From assembly GCA_963578475.1 (NCBI GenBank), contig CAUZCL010000012.1, forward strand, positions 48,560 to 112,559: a stretch of 64,000 bases of DNA, given 5' to 3'. Shown one piece after another: positions 1-7,414 of this stretch. This DNA comes from SMYC01 sp963578475. GTDB lineage: Bacteria; Acidobacteriota; Vicinamibacteria; Marinacidobacterales; SMYC01. The position numbers were made by a program, and so were the translations under genes. Each line of letters begins with the position of its first letter. Position 1 is the stretch's first letter. Below the pieces are notes generated by a model. The model had not been told where the DNA came from and did not search any database. It saw only the letters and a list, made by a program, of their open reading frames with translations.

Positions 1-768
1 ATCGCCAATGAGCCGGATGAGCCAGGCTCTTACGTTCGGAGCCGTCGGGTGTTTCAGCCATTTCGCAGCAGCCAACCCATCCCCTTTCGCGGCGAGCCGT
101 CACGTTTAGAGGAGGCTCTCGCGCAAGCGACGTTCACGCGCGGGTGGGACGATCCAAGAGCTGTGCCTAGCCTCTCCCGACTTTGGTCGGACGAACCCAC
201 GATCTCGGATGCGGCAAGTTTTTGGCTTTTGGACGAGCTGTCGAGCTCCGTCCGCGCGCTCCACGCGGAGCTCGACACGCTCGGCGATCTCGTCGGGAGA
301 GCGGATGGCGACACGCAGTGCGAACCCATCCCGCGCTTGGTGTCGCACGCGGATCACGTGCCGCTTTCCGTGATCGGCTCTTCGGGGGCAAGTCTAGACG
401 GCACCCAGCCACGTGGCGCATTGGACAGCATCTTCGATCCCGCCCTCGGCAAGGGATGGACGGCGCGGCCGGAAGGGCGCGTGGTGTTCCTGGACCTGGC
501 GCTCGAAAAGCCCCTGGTGCTCCACGCGGTGTACGTGGTCGCGCGCGCGATCGACGGAGCCGCCATCCGTGTTCGGCTTCTTGGCCGAGACCGCTCCGGC
601 GCGTGGCACCCGCTCGCGAGTGGCGGGGACGTGCTGCTTTGCATGGGTGTGCGCCGCGTCCGCGTGAGCGAGGACGTACCCGCACTCACCACGCTTCGCG
701 TCGAGATCCAAGGCGAGACCATTGCGGCGCGCGTCGCTCTTCACGAGCTCTGGGTGGAAGCGTCATGA
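1..768 (+). CDS. Hypothetical protein with beta-sandwich-like C-terminal half, 5'-partial
   Basis: The frame is open from the first base of the window, so the gene begins upstream. A GTG at 49 is only an internal candidate start. The visible part is about 255 residues. The last hundred residues alternate hydrophobic and polar positions and resemble a galactose-binding or F5/8-type sandwich (segments VVFLDLALEKP and TLRVEIQGE), but this is only a fold impression. The stop overlaps the ATG of the membrane sulfatase-like gene (ATGA, 4 bp), so the two are probably translationally coupled and may act together on cell-surface material. I recognise no family firmly. Confidence 0.6.
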   Translation: MANEPDEPGSYVRSRRVFQPFRSSQPIPFRGEPSRLEEALAQATFTRGWDDPRAVPSLSRLWSDEPTISDAASFWLLDELSSSVRALHAELDTLGDLVGRADGDTQCEPIPRLVSHADHVPLSVIGSSGASLDGTQPRGALDSIFDPALGKGWTARPEGRVVFLDLALEKPLVLHAVYVVARAIDGAAIRVRLLGRDRSGAWHPLASGGDVLLCMGVRRVRVSEDVPALTTLRVEIQGETIAARVALHELWVEAS

Positions 769-2486
769 CGCTTTCCATCTTTGTCGGTGCGAGCGTCGCG
801 GGTCTTTTGTGGCTCTTCGACTGGGCGGGCACCGAAAGCTCGGAGCTCGTTCTAGAGGTCGAGCTCCTGGGCCTTCACCTCATAACCGGCAGCCTCCTTG
901 GAGCGGCAAGCACCGGGCTCATGAATAAGAACACCGGGCTCCGTCGGCAACTTGCGGTCTCCGTCTTCTACACGGTGGCTGTTTCCGTTCTCGCACTCCT
1001 CGGCATGGCGGCACGCCACCCGGAGCTTTTCGCGGATAGATGGTGGCTCATCGAAGGTCCAAACCTCTCAGGCATTTTCGACTTCGCCTGTTTGGCTTTG
1101 CTGCTCGGATCCGCCGCCGTGGTTGCTTTCAGGCGCTGCGGCAACGACGCTCACACGCGAAAGAAAGTCGCCATCGCGACCGTCGCCGCGATCCTTTTCT
1201 GGGCCGCGATGGGCTGGTCGCCGAACGCTCAACCTTCCGATCCCATCAACGTTCTCATCATCGCCTCGGAGTCTCTCGACGCGGATCGGCTCGAAGACCC
1301 AAAGGTCATGCCGTTCACAGCCTCCCAGATTCCGAACGGAGCGCTCTACCGAAATGCTTTCACCCCGATAGCCCGCGCTTACCCTTCGTGGGTATCAACG
1401 CTGACGGGAACGGAGCCCCGAACGCACGACATCCGCCACCAGTTTCCGACGGTCGAGAGCCGGCAGCAGATTGGAGCGACGCTGTTCACCGAGCTGCGCG
1501 ACGAAGGCTACTTCACCTTCGTTGTGTCGGACGCGGCCGGGGAGAGCTTCTCTGGTTTCGCTTCTGGCTTCGAGCGTCTCGATACACCGTCGACCACGGT
1601 CCATGCGCTCGCGCGCGGCGAGGCGCTCAGCGCCCACATATGGAGCCTTGCGCTCTTGCGTCTCGGTCTCATTCGCAGGCTCCTCCCGTCGTGGCGAAAC
1701 ATCGCCTCGCTCGTCGCCCCGGACTGGGTCGTGGACGACGCGCTTCACCGCTCACGGCAAGCTTCGGATCGGCCTTTCGCCGGGCTCGTGAATTTCGGGA
1801 CGAACACGCAGGAGCCATCCGTCACGCGTTTCGATGCGACCTTCTCGGCGATCGACCGCGCAACGGACCGTCTCCTGGAAGGCGTCGGTGAGAACACGTT
1901 GGTCCTAATCACGGGAGCCCCCGGCAAGGCGATCGACGATCCGGGGCTCGGGCTTGGCCAGAGTACGCCGATATGGATTCGGGGTCCAGGCGTGCCGCAA
2001 GGTTTTCAATCGGATGCCCAGGTACGCCTCTACGATGTGCCGGCCACGATCCGCGCTCTGCTCGGCGGCCCCGTGACGTTTGGAGACGGCCGCTCGCTCT
2101 TCGAGGTGGATACAGCGCGGCCCATTTGCGTCGAGACGGGCTTGTGGTCGCAGCCCGATCGCCCGCAGGGCCTGGCGGGAAAACGGCTGACCTATCCGGA
2201 CCTCTCGACCCTGCTCGAGATCGACCCATCCACTCGCGAACGCGTGCTGAGAGCAAAGATGGAGAGCCTCGTCGAGAGCGTAAAAGCGCGCGGCGTGATC
2301 TTGGGCCATCGGCTTTATCAAGAGCAGCTGACTCCAAACGGCATCGAACGCGAGACCATCCGGCTCGATAGCGTCGCGCCGGCCCACGGGGACGCAGACC
2401 TGAGAACCCTCTTCGGGTCACGCTGCGTAGAAGGAGACCCCCATCTCTCTCGCCTCTACGGAGCACTCGTTTTCAAGAGGCATTGA
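765..2486 (+). CDS. Membrane-anchored sulfatase / phosphoglycerol-transferase-like protein
   Basis: This protein of 573 aa starts at the ATG that overlaps the upstream stop. The first 155 residues hold about four or five hydrophobic segments, followed by a soluble domain. That domain opens with NVLIIASESLDADRL, the alkaline-phosphatase/sulfatase superfamily pattern in which the metal-ligand acid and the nucleophile region sit at the start of the domain. It continues with YPSWVSTLTGTEP, matching the nucleophile loop with Ser/Thr in place of the modified Cys, as in LTA-synthase-like members. A late segment, TPIWIRGPGVP, matches the family's usual HIPL-type region, but the usual catalytic D-H pair is degraded there. 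It probably acts outside the membrane on lipid-linked or surface polymers. Substrate unknown. Confidence 0.65.
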   Translation: MTLSIFVGASVAGLLWLFDWAGTESSELVLEVELLGLHLITGSLLGAASTGLMNKNTGLRRQLAVSVFYTVAVSVLALLGMAARHPELFADRWWLIEGPNLSGIFDFACLALLLGSAAVVAFRRCGNDAHTRKKVAIATVAAILFWAAMGWSPNAQPSDPINVLIIASESLDADRLEDPKVMPFTASQIPNGALYRNAFTPIARAYPSWVSTLTGTEPRTHDIRHQFPTVESRQQIGATLFTELRDEGYFTFVVSDAAGESFSGFASGFERLDTPSTTVHALARGEALSAHIWSLALLRLGLIRRLLPSWRNIASLVAPDWVVDDALHRSRQASDRPFAGLVNFGTNTQEPSVTRFDATFSAIDRATDRLLEGVGENTLVLITGAPGKAIDDPGLGLGQSTPIWIRGPGVPQGFQSDAQVRLYDVPATIRALLGGPVTFGDGRSLFEVDTARPICVETGLWSQPDRPQGLAGKRLTYPDLSTLLEIDPSTRERVLRAKMESLVESVKARGVILGHRLYQEQLTPNGIERETIRLDSVAPAHGDADLRTLFGSRCVEGDPHLSRLYGALVFKRH

Positions 2487-2527
2487 CCCTATTCCACCGC
2501 CCCGAGGATAGGTTCCAACCATTTGTT

Positions 2528-3238
2528 TCACTCACGAACAAAAGCATGGTACCTCTTCCTTTGGTCGAGGACGGTCTCGGCTACAGAGGCGTTGGTGTGC
2601 TTGCGGACGAGGGTTCCGAGTGCTTCCATGGCGGTGCGGAGGTCAGTCTCCGTCATGGGGGGAAGTGCTTCTAGGACGAGCACCGCGGTCCGGGTCGACT
2701 CGGTGAGTTTTGTGCGGTCGGCTTCTTTCCAGTTCCACCGGCGACAAATTGCGCCGCGGTCGTCGGTATAGATGACTTCGCCCGGTTTCGGGGCGCGCTC
2801 ATCGGCTTCGCCGAGTAGGCGCACGGGGGGCTCGCTGTCTGAGGCGCGCGTCAGACGAATGTCACCTTCGATGCTGTCGAGATTTTCGCCGCCCACCGGT
2901 AGCAAATGCTCGAGGGAGACGGCGTTGTAGATATCGACGAGAGGAAGGATCGGCCGGATGGGCTATCCCTTGAGCGTTCGGCGCACTAGGTTCTCGATCG
3001 AGGATGGATATTTCTTTGGCTTCGCGCCAAAGCTTCGATAGGCCTCTCGCCAACAGTGGATGCGAGGATGGTCGGTTACGTTCGTGCCCGCGAATGACGC
3101 TCGCACTGTCTCCTGGGCCGCCTCGAGCGCGCCGCTCAGATCGATGCCGAGCGGGTTTTTTATCTCGCGCGCTACGAGAACGCCGATGCGCATGTCGGGA
3201 AAGGCTTCGAAGATGTCGTCGGTGACGACGAATCTCAT
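2528..3238 (-). pseudogene. B3/B4 tRNA-editing-domain protein interrupted by an in-frame TAG
   Basis: Two reading segments in the same frame make one B3/B4 (PheRS beta-like, COG3382 type) protein of about 236 aa. The N-terminal segment (3238 to 2966) ends in VRRTLKG at a TAG (2965-2963). The same frame continues with the family block LVDIYNAVSLEHLLPVGGE and ends at 2528. A GAG-to-TAG change would restore a normal protein. Such stand-alone domains are thought to bind or edit aminoacyl-tRNA. The start overlaps the fabI stop by 4 bp, so they share a transcript. A complete paralogue lies at 60307-60993. It is either a nonsense mutant or a sequencing error; no readthrough signal is apparent. Confidence 0.7.
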
Positions 3239-4014
3239 GACGGGGGAAAGACCGTTCCGAGCACGTTGTAGCCGCCGTCCACGTAGATCACTTCGCCCGT
3301 GATACCGCGAGAAAGATCCGAGGCCAGAAACGCCGCGGTATCGCCGACTTCCGCTTGCTCGGTGTTGCGCCTCAGAGGCGCGTGAGTCCGATGGAAAGCG
3401 AGCATTTTCGAGATCCCGCGCACTCCCGACGACGCCAAGGTTTTGATCGGACCTGCGGAGATCGCATTGACGCGAATCCCCTTTGGCCCAAGGTCGACCG
3501 CTAGATAGCGCACGGACATTTCGAGTGCGGCCTTCGCGACGCCCATCACGTTGTAGTTCGGGACGACGCGCTCCCCGCCCAGATAACTCAGCGTGATGAT
3601 GCTGCCGCTCTCTCCCATCAGCGGCACGACGCGTTTGGCCAAAGCGGTCAACGAGAAAGCAGAGATATCATGGGCGATCCGGAAACCTTCGCGAGACGTA
3701 TCGACGAACTCGCCATCGAGCTCCTCACGGAGCGCGAAAGCCACCGCGTGAACCATGAAGTCGAGCCCGCCCATCTGCTCTTGAATGGTCTTCGCCGCCA
3801 TGTCCATCTCGTCATCGTTGGTCACATCGAGCGGCAAGATCACTGGGTCAGTGAGCTGCTCCGCGAGGTTGCGCACACGCGACTCGAGACGCTCTCCTTG
3901 ATAAGTAACCGCGAGACGCGCCCCTTCGCGCGCCACCGACTGCGCAATGCCCCAGGCGATCGAGCGCTTGTTGGCGATGCCGACGATGAGACCACGCTTT
4001 GATTCCAATAACAT
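3235..4014 (-). CDS. fabI: Enoyl-[acyl-carrier-protein] reductase (NADH)
   Basis: FabI catalyses the last reduction of each fatty-acid elongation cycle in the cytoplasm. The 259-aa protein has the usual length. The cofactor loop GIANKRSIAWGIA (about 12-24) matches the atypical SDR motif of FabI. The catalytic tyrosine and lysine lie in NYNVMGVAK (Y154, K161), with the second tyrosine at Y144, followed by VNAISAGPIKTLA, which forms the substrate-binding loop. The GEVIYVDGGYNVLG tail is also typical. It lies upstream of, and overlaps, the interrupted B3/B4 gene. No acyl-carrier genes are nearby. Confidence 0.97.
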   Translation of the reverse strand: MLLESKRGLIVGIANKRSIAWGIAQSVAREGARLAVTYQGERLESRVRNLAEQLTDPVILPLDVTNDDEMDMAAKTIQEQMGGLDFMVHAVAFALREELDGEFVDTSREGFRIAHDISAFSLTALAKRVVPLMGESGSIITLSYLGGERVVPNYNVMGVAKAALEMSVRYLAVDLGPKGIRVNAISAGPIKTLASSGVRGISKMLAFHRTHAPLRRNTEQAEVGDTAAFLASDLSRGITGEVIYVDGGYNVLGTVFPPS

Positions 4015-4033
4015 CCAAACCTCCGACGGCGGA

Positions 4034-5374
4034 CTATATCACTGGCGCGCGCCGCGACCAGTCTTGACTCTGTTCGTAGGCGCGCGCGAGCTCGAGAAGC
4101 CGCTTCTCATCGTTCGGCGCCGCCGCAAGCTGAAGACCGATCGGGCGACCATCCTCCGTGAAACCACAGGGCAGCGACACCGCGGGAAAGCCCGTTGTGT
4201 TGAAGGGACTCGCAAGACGCAGCAGACCGCTGCGAAGCTCTTCGCCGTTATCGAGCGTTTTGTCGCCGATGCGCGGCGCTGCCGCGACGGTCGCTGGCGT
4301 CACGAGCATGTCGATCTTCTGAAAGGCTTTCCGGAAAGCGCGCACGATAGGGCGCCGCACACGCGTCGCGGCGAGGTAGTCCGTCGCAGGGATCAGAAGG
4401 CCGAGCCGCAAGAGCTCGAGAGTGTCCGCACCGTAATCCTCGGGACGCGCGAGCACGTTGTCTTCGTGGAAGGACGACGCCTCTGAGAACGCGATCGTGT
4501 TTCGACACGTTGTCTGGAGCTCGATCTCCGGTATATCCACTTCGACGAGCTTCATCCCTAGGCGCTCGAGCTCCGTAATGGCGGCGCGCACGGAAGCTTC
4601 GACGTCCGGGGCTAGGTTGTCGAAAAAGTAGCGCTCGTGGATCCCGAGCGCTAGCTGGCCGGGCGCCTCCGCGCTCGCAGCGACCCCCGTGAGCACTTCG
4701 TAGAGGAGCGCCACGTCGTCGACGGTGCGCGCCATCGGCCCGACGTGATCGAGGCTCCACGAAAGCGGGGTCACTCCCTCGCGGCTCACTTTCCCGTAGG
4801 TGGGCTTGAGTCCGACCGTGCCGCAAAGTGACGACGGAATGCGGATCGAACCTCCAGTATCGGTGCCTATCGAGCCGAATCCGACGCCCGCGGCCAAGGA
4901 CGCCGCCGAGCCGCCACTCGAGCCACCGCTTACCCGCTCGGTGTCCCACGGGTTCCGCGCGGCTCCGTAGTGGGGATTCACGTTCGTCACCCCGTAGGCA
5001 AGCTCGTGCAAGTTGGTTTTCCCCATCAACACGGCGCCGGCGTCGAGCAGCGACCGAAGACAGGGCGCGTCCGCCTCGGGAACGAGATCGGCAAAGATTT
5101 TCGAGCCCGAGGTGGTCCGGACGCCTCTCGAATGAACCAAATCCTTAACGGTGATTGGGATGCCGTGAAGCGGCCCGCGAAGCTCACCGCGGGCTCGCTC
5201 TTCATCGGACCGGCGAGCTGCCTGGGTCGCGCGTTCGGGGAGAAGCGTAATGAACGGGTTCAGGGCATCGAGCTTCTCGGCCCGGTCGATTTGGGCGCGA
5301 ACGAGCTCTTCAGAGCTCAACTCCCCGCGCTCGAGGCGGTCACGGACGGAAACGAGAGTCTCGGCTCCACTCAC
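4034..5374 (-). CDS. Amidase-signature family hydrolase (GatA-like)
   Basis: This 446-aa amidase-signature enzyme hydrolyses amides through a Ser-cisSer-Lys triad. The lysine is in GIPITVKDL (K77), the cis-serine in GGSSGGS (about S153), and the nucleophile in TDTGGSIRIP (S176). The sequence resembles GatA, the glutaminase subunit of the Asp/Glu-tRNA amidotransferase. It is about 40 residues short of typical GatA, and no gatB is adjacent, so a small-molecule amidase is as likely. The start is a GTG that overlaps the TGA of a 51-aa ORF (GTGA), and this decides the start. It is convergent to nothing and ends 20 bp before fabI on the same strand. Confidence 0.85.
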   Translation of the reverse strand: MSGAETLVSVRDRLERGELSSEELVRAQIDRAEKLDALNPFITLLPERATQAARRSDEERARGELRGPLHGIPITVKDLVHSRGVRTTSGSKIFADLVPEADAPCLRSLLDAGAVLMGKTNLHELAYGVTNVNPHYGAARNPWDTERVSGGSSGGSAASLAAGVGFGSIGTDTGGSIRIPSSLCGTVGLKPTYGKVSREGVTPLSWSLDHVGPMARTVDDVALLYEVLTGVAASAEAPGQLALGIHERYFFDNLAPDVEASVRAAITELERLGMKLVEVDIPEIELQTTCRNTIAFSEASSFHEDNVLARPEDYGADTLELLRLGLLIPATDYLAATRVRRPIVRAFRKAFQKIDMLVTPATVAAAPRIGDKTLDNGEELRSGLLRLASPFNTTGFPAVSLPCGFTEDGRPIGLQLAAAPNDEKRLLELARAYEQSQDWSRRAPVI

Positions 5375-5526
5375 GGCTCGTCCTCCAAAGAGAATAGTGG
5401 CTCTTCTCCAACAGCAGCCTTTTTAAGGTCGACAACGCCGTTTTGAAAAGCTTCAAAACGGTCCATAAGCGATTTTTTATCAACAGAATCCAAGTCTTCC
5501 CACTCAATACTACGTCTCTCCGCCAT
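5371..5526 (-). CDS. 51-aa acidic protein translationally coupled to the amidase
   Basis: An ATG at 5526 opens a 51-codon frame reading MAERRSIEWEDL and ending FSLEDEP. Its TGA overlaps the amidase GTG by 4 bases, a strong sign of translational coupling and of a real gene. The middle (about residues 10-38) looks helical and amphipathic, and composition is acidic. Base use is distinctly AT-richer than in the amidase. Small partners of amidase-signature enzymes exist (GatC, AtzG), and this may be an analogue, but I see no diagnostic GatC motif. The partner role is inferred only from position. Confidence 0.6.
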   Translation of the reverse strand: MAERRSIEWEDLDSVDKKSLMDRFEAFQNGVVDLKKAAVGEEPLFSLEDEP

Positions 5527-5721
5527 GCTTCATTTCATATGGCCACTATTAGAGGTTGGTGACCGCGCGGCACTCTGATATAGTTCACCCTAGCCACGGT
5601 AGGCACCCCGAAGCATTTCGCTCCCAAAGAGGCTCGCCAAGCCCAAAGCAGGAATGCGCGGGGCCCAACTTTGCGGGGAGCCACACCGTATGACAAATAA
5701 CGTCCTTGAGTCGAGCTTAAT

Positions 5722-5739
5722 TTGGGTCGAACGACCCAA
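5722..5739. promoter_or_regulatory. 18-bp perfect palindrome upstream of the aminomutase gene
   Basis: The sequence TTGGGTCGAACGACCCAA has two 8-bp arms around AA. It lies 45 bp before the aminomutase start, in the 258-bp spacer between the divergent 51-aa ORF and the aminomutase gene. Size and symmetry fit an operator for a dimeric regulator. A short RNA hairpin in the leader is the alternative. The rest of the spacer shows no recognisable riboswitch. Confidence 0.4.
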
Positions 5740-5784
5740 TCGAGCGAGGGCGGATAGCGAATGACAGAATGACAGGCGGCGCTA

Positions 5785-7158
5785 ATGGCGGTAATTTCCA
5801 CCAATCTCGAGATTCGCGAGGACGAGACTACCCGCACAAGGTTCAAGGTCTACACACGAAAGGACATCGACAACATCCGGGAGCTTGAGACTCTTTCCGA
5901 AGAGCAGCGTCTGGACATGAAGGCGGTTTCCGCCGTGCTCCCATTCCGAGTCAACAATTACGTCATCCAGGATCTCATTGATTGGAACAACATCCCAGAT
6001 GACCCGATTTACCAGTTAACGTTCCCCCAGCCCGGCATGCTGAAGGACGAGGATTTCGCGCACATGCGCGACCTCGTGCGGCAAAACGCGACCACAGAAA
6101 ACATCAAAAAAGCGGCCCGAACGATTCAGGACGCGCTGAACCCACATCCAGCCGGACAAATGGAGCTGAACGTGCCGCAAATGGACGATGAGCGGCTGGA
6201 CGGCATGCAGCACAAATACCGCGAGACCGCGCTCTTTTTCCCTGCCGCCGGGCAGACGTGCCATGCCTATTGCACCTATTGCTTCCGTTGGGCCCAGTTC
6301 GTCGGCATCAGCGAGCTCAAATTCGCGGCCGAGCAGGCCGACATGCTCGTCAAATATGTGCACCAGCAGAAAGAGCTGCGAAGCATCCTCTTCACCGGCG
6401 GCGACCCGATGGTGATGAAGTCGAAGGTTCTCCGTCGCTACATCGAACCGCTGCTCGACCCTTCGCTCGAGCACCTGGAGAGCATCCGCATCGGCAGCAA
6501 GGCCCTCGCCTATTGGCCTTATAAGTTCGTCACCGATGACGACGCTGACGATCTGCTGCGCCTGTTCGAAGAGGTGAGCGAAGCCGGCAGGACCCTTGCG
6601 TTCATGGCTCATTGCTCGCATCCCCGCGAGCTCGAGACCTATGTCGCACAGGAGGCTATCCGCCGGGTGCGCTCGACCGGAGCGGTCATCCGCTGCCAAG
6701 CGCCCATCATCTCCCACGTGAATGACAACGCCGATGTGTGGGCGCGGATGTGGACCGAACAAGTCAAGCTGGGCGCCGTTCCGTATTACATGTTCGTAGA
6801 GCGGGACACGGGCGCGAAGCACTACTTCGCCCTCCCACTCGAAAAAGCCTTTCGCGTCTTCACCGAGGCCTACAGACAAGTTTCCGGCCTTGCACGCACG
6901 GTCCGAGGACCTTCGATGTCAGCGTCACCCGGCAAGGTCGTCGTGGATGGCGTGACCAAGATCCGAGACGAAAAGGTCTTCGTCCTCAAGCTGCTTCAAG
7001 GTCGGAACCCCGATTGGGTGGGACGTCCGTTCTTCGCGAAGTACGACCCCGAGGCGAGCTGGCTCGACGATCTGCAGCCCGCGTTTGGCGAGAAGGAGTT
7101 CTTCTTCGAGCCCGAGTTTCGCAAGCTCCAGGAAGCACGAACGGCACAAAACATTTAG
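5785..7158 (+). CDS. KamA-family radical SAM protein (lysine 2,3-aminomutase-like)
   Basis: This 457-aa protein carries the radical SAM cluster motif CHAYCTYC (C159, C163, C166) and the SAM-binding stretch LFTGGDPMVM. A lysine in SASPGKVVVDG lies where lysine 2,3-aminomutase binds PLP. These features define the KamA/AblA family, which uses a 4Fe-4S cluster, SAM and PLP to move an amino group between adjacent carbons. Exact substrate (lysine, glutamate or other) cannot be told. In other bacteria the product beta-lysine is a compatible solute or a fermentation intermediate. The usual partner ablB acetyltransferase is not next to it. A perfect terminator follows 21 bp after the stop, so it is probably monocistronic. 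Confidence 0.85.
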   Translation: MAVISTNLEIREDETTRTRFKVYTRKDIDNIRELETLSEEQRLDMKAVSAVLPFRVNNYVIQDLIDWNNIPDDPIYQLTFPQPGMLKDEDFAHMRDLVRQNATTENIKKAARTIQDALNPHPAGQMELNVPQMDDERLDGMQHKYRETALFFPAAGQTCHAYCTYCFRWAQFVGISELKFAAEQADMLVKYVHQQKELRSILFTGGDPMVMKSKVLRRYIEPLLDPSLEHLESIRIGSKALAYWPYKFVTDDDADDLLRLFEEVSEAGRTLAFMAHCSHPRELETYVAQEAIRRVRSTGAVIRCQAPIISHVNDNADVWARMWTEQVKLGAVPYYMFVERDTGAKHYFALPLEKAFRVFTEAYRQVSGLARTVRGPSMSASPGKVVVDGVTKIRDEKVFVLKLLQGRNPDWVGRPFFAKYDPEASWLDDLQPAFGEKEFFFEPEFRKLQEARTAQNI

Positions 7159-7179
7159 AATCAATCAATTGCGGAAATG

Positions 7180-7206
7180 GGACGGCATCGGCCGTCCTTT
7201 TTTTTT
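7180..7206 (+). terminator. Intrinsic terminator after the aminomutase gene
   Basis: A 7-bp stem GGACGGC/GCCGTCC with an ATCG loop is followed directly by nine T residues. It begins 22 bp after the aminomutase stop and is a textbook rho-independent terminator. The following 208 bp to 7414 hold no gene that I can support. Confidence 0.93.
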
Positions 7207-7414
7207 GGTCGAGCCAGTGGGTTTGCTGGCGTTCTCGCTGAAGGCAGTGAGTGCGGTGACTTCGCATTCGACGGAGCCACCTCCGAGCGCGCCGTTTTGA
7301 TCATGTCCGCTGTGCAAGGCGCCTTGTAGATTGCGCGCGCGACGGGCCCCAAGGAATTCAGTACGGTGACGAGCCAGATCCGGCTCGCGTTGAAACCAAG
7401 AAAGTGAGATAGAG

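Noticed and set aside
183..764. N-terminal 194 codons of a long + frame before the sulfatase-like gene
   Set aside because: Arginine-rich antisense-like composition with no motif; the ATG at 765 overlaps the upstream stop and starts the membrane domain.
2963..2965. Pyrrolysine at the TAG of the B3/B4 gene
   Set aside because: Homologues carry ordinary residues here, other genes use TAG as a stop, and no pyl genes are seen.
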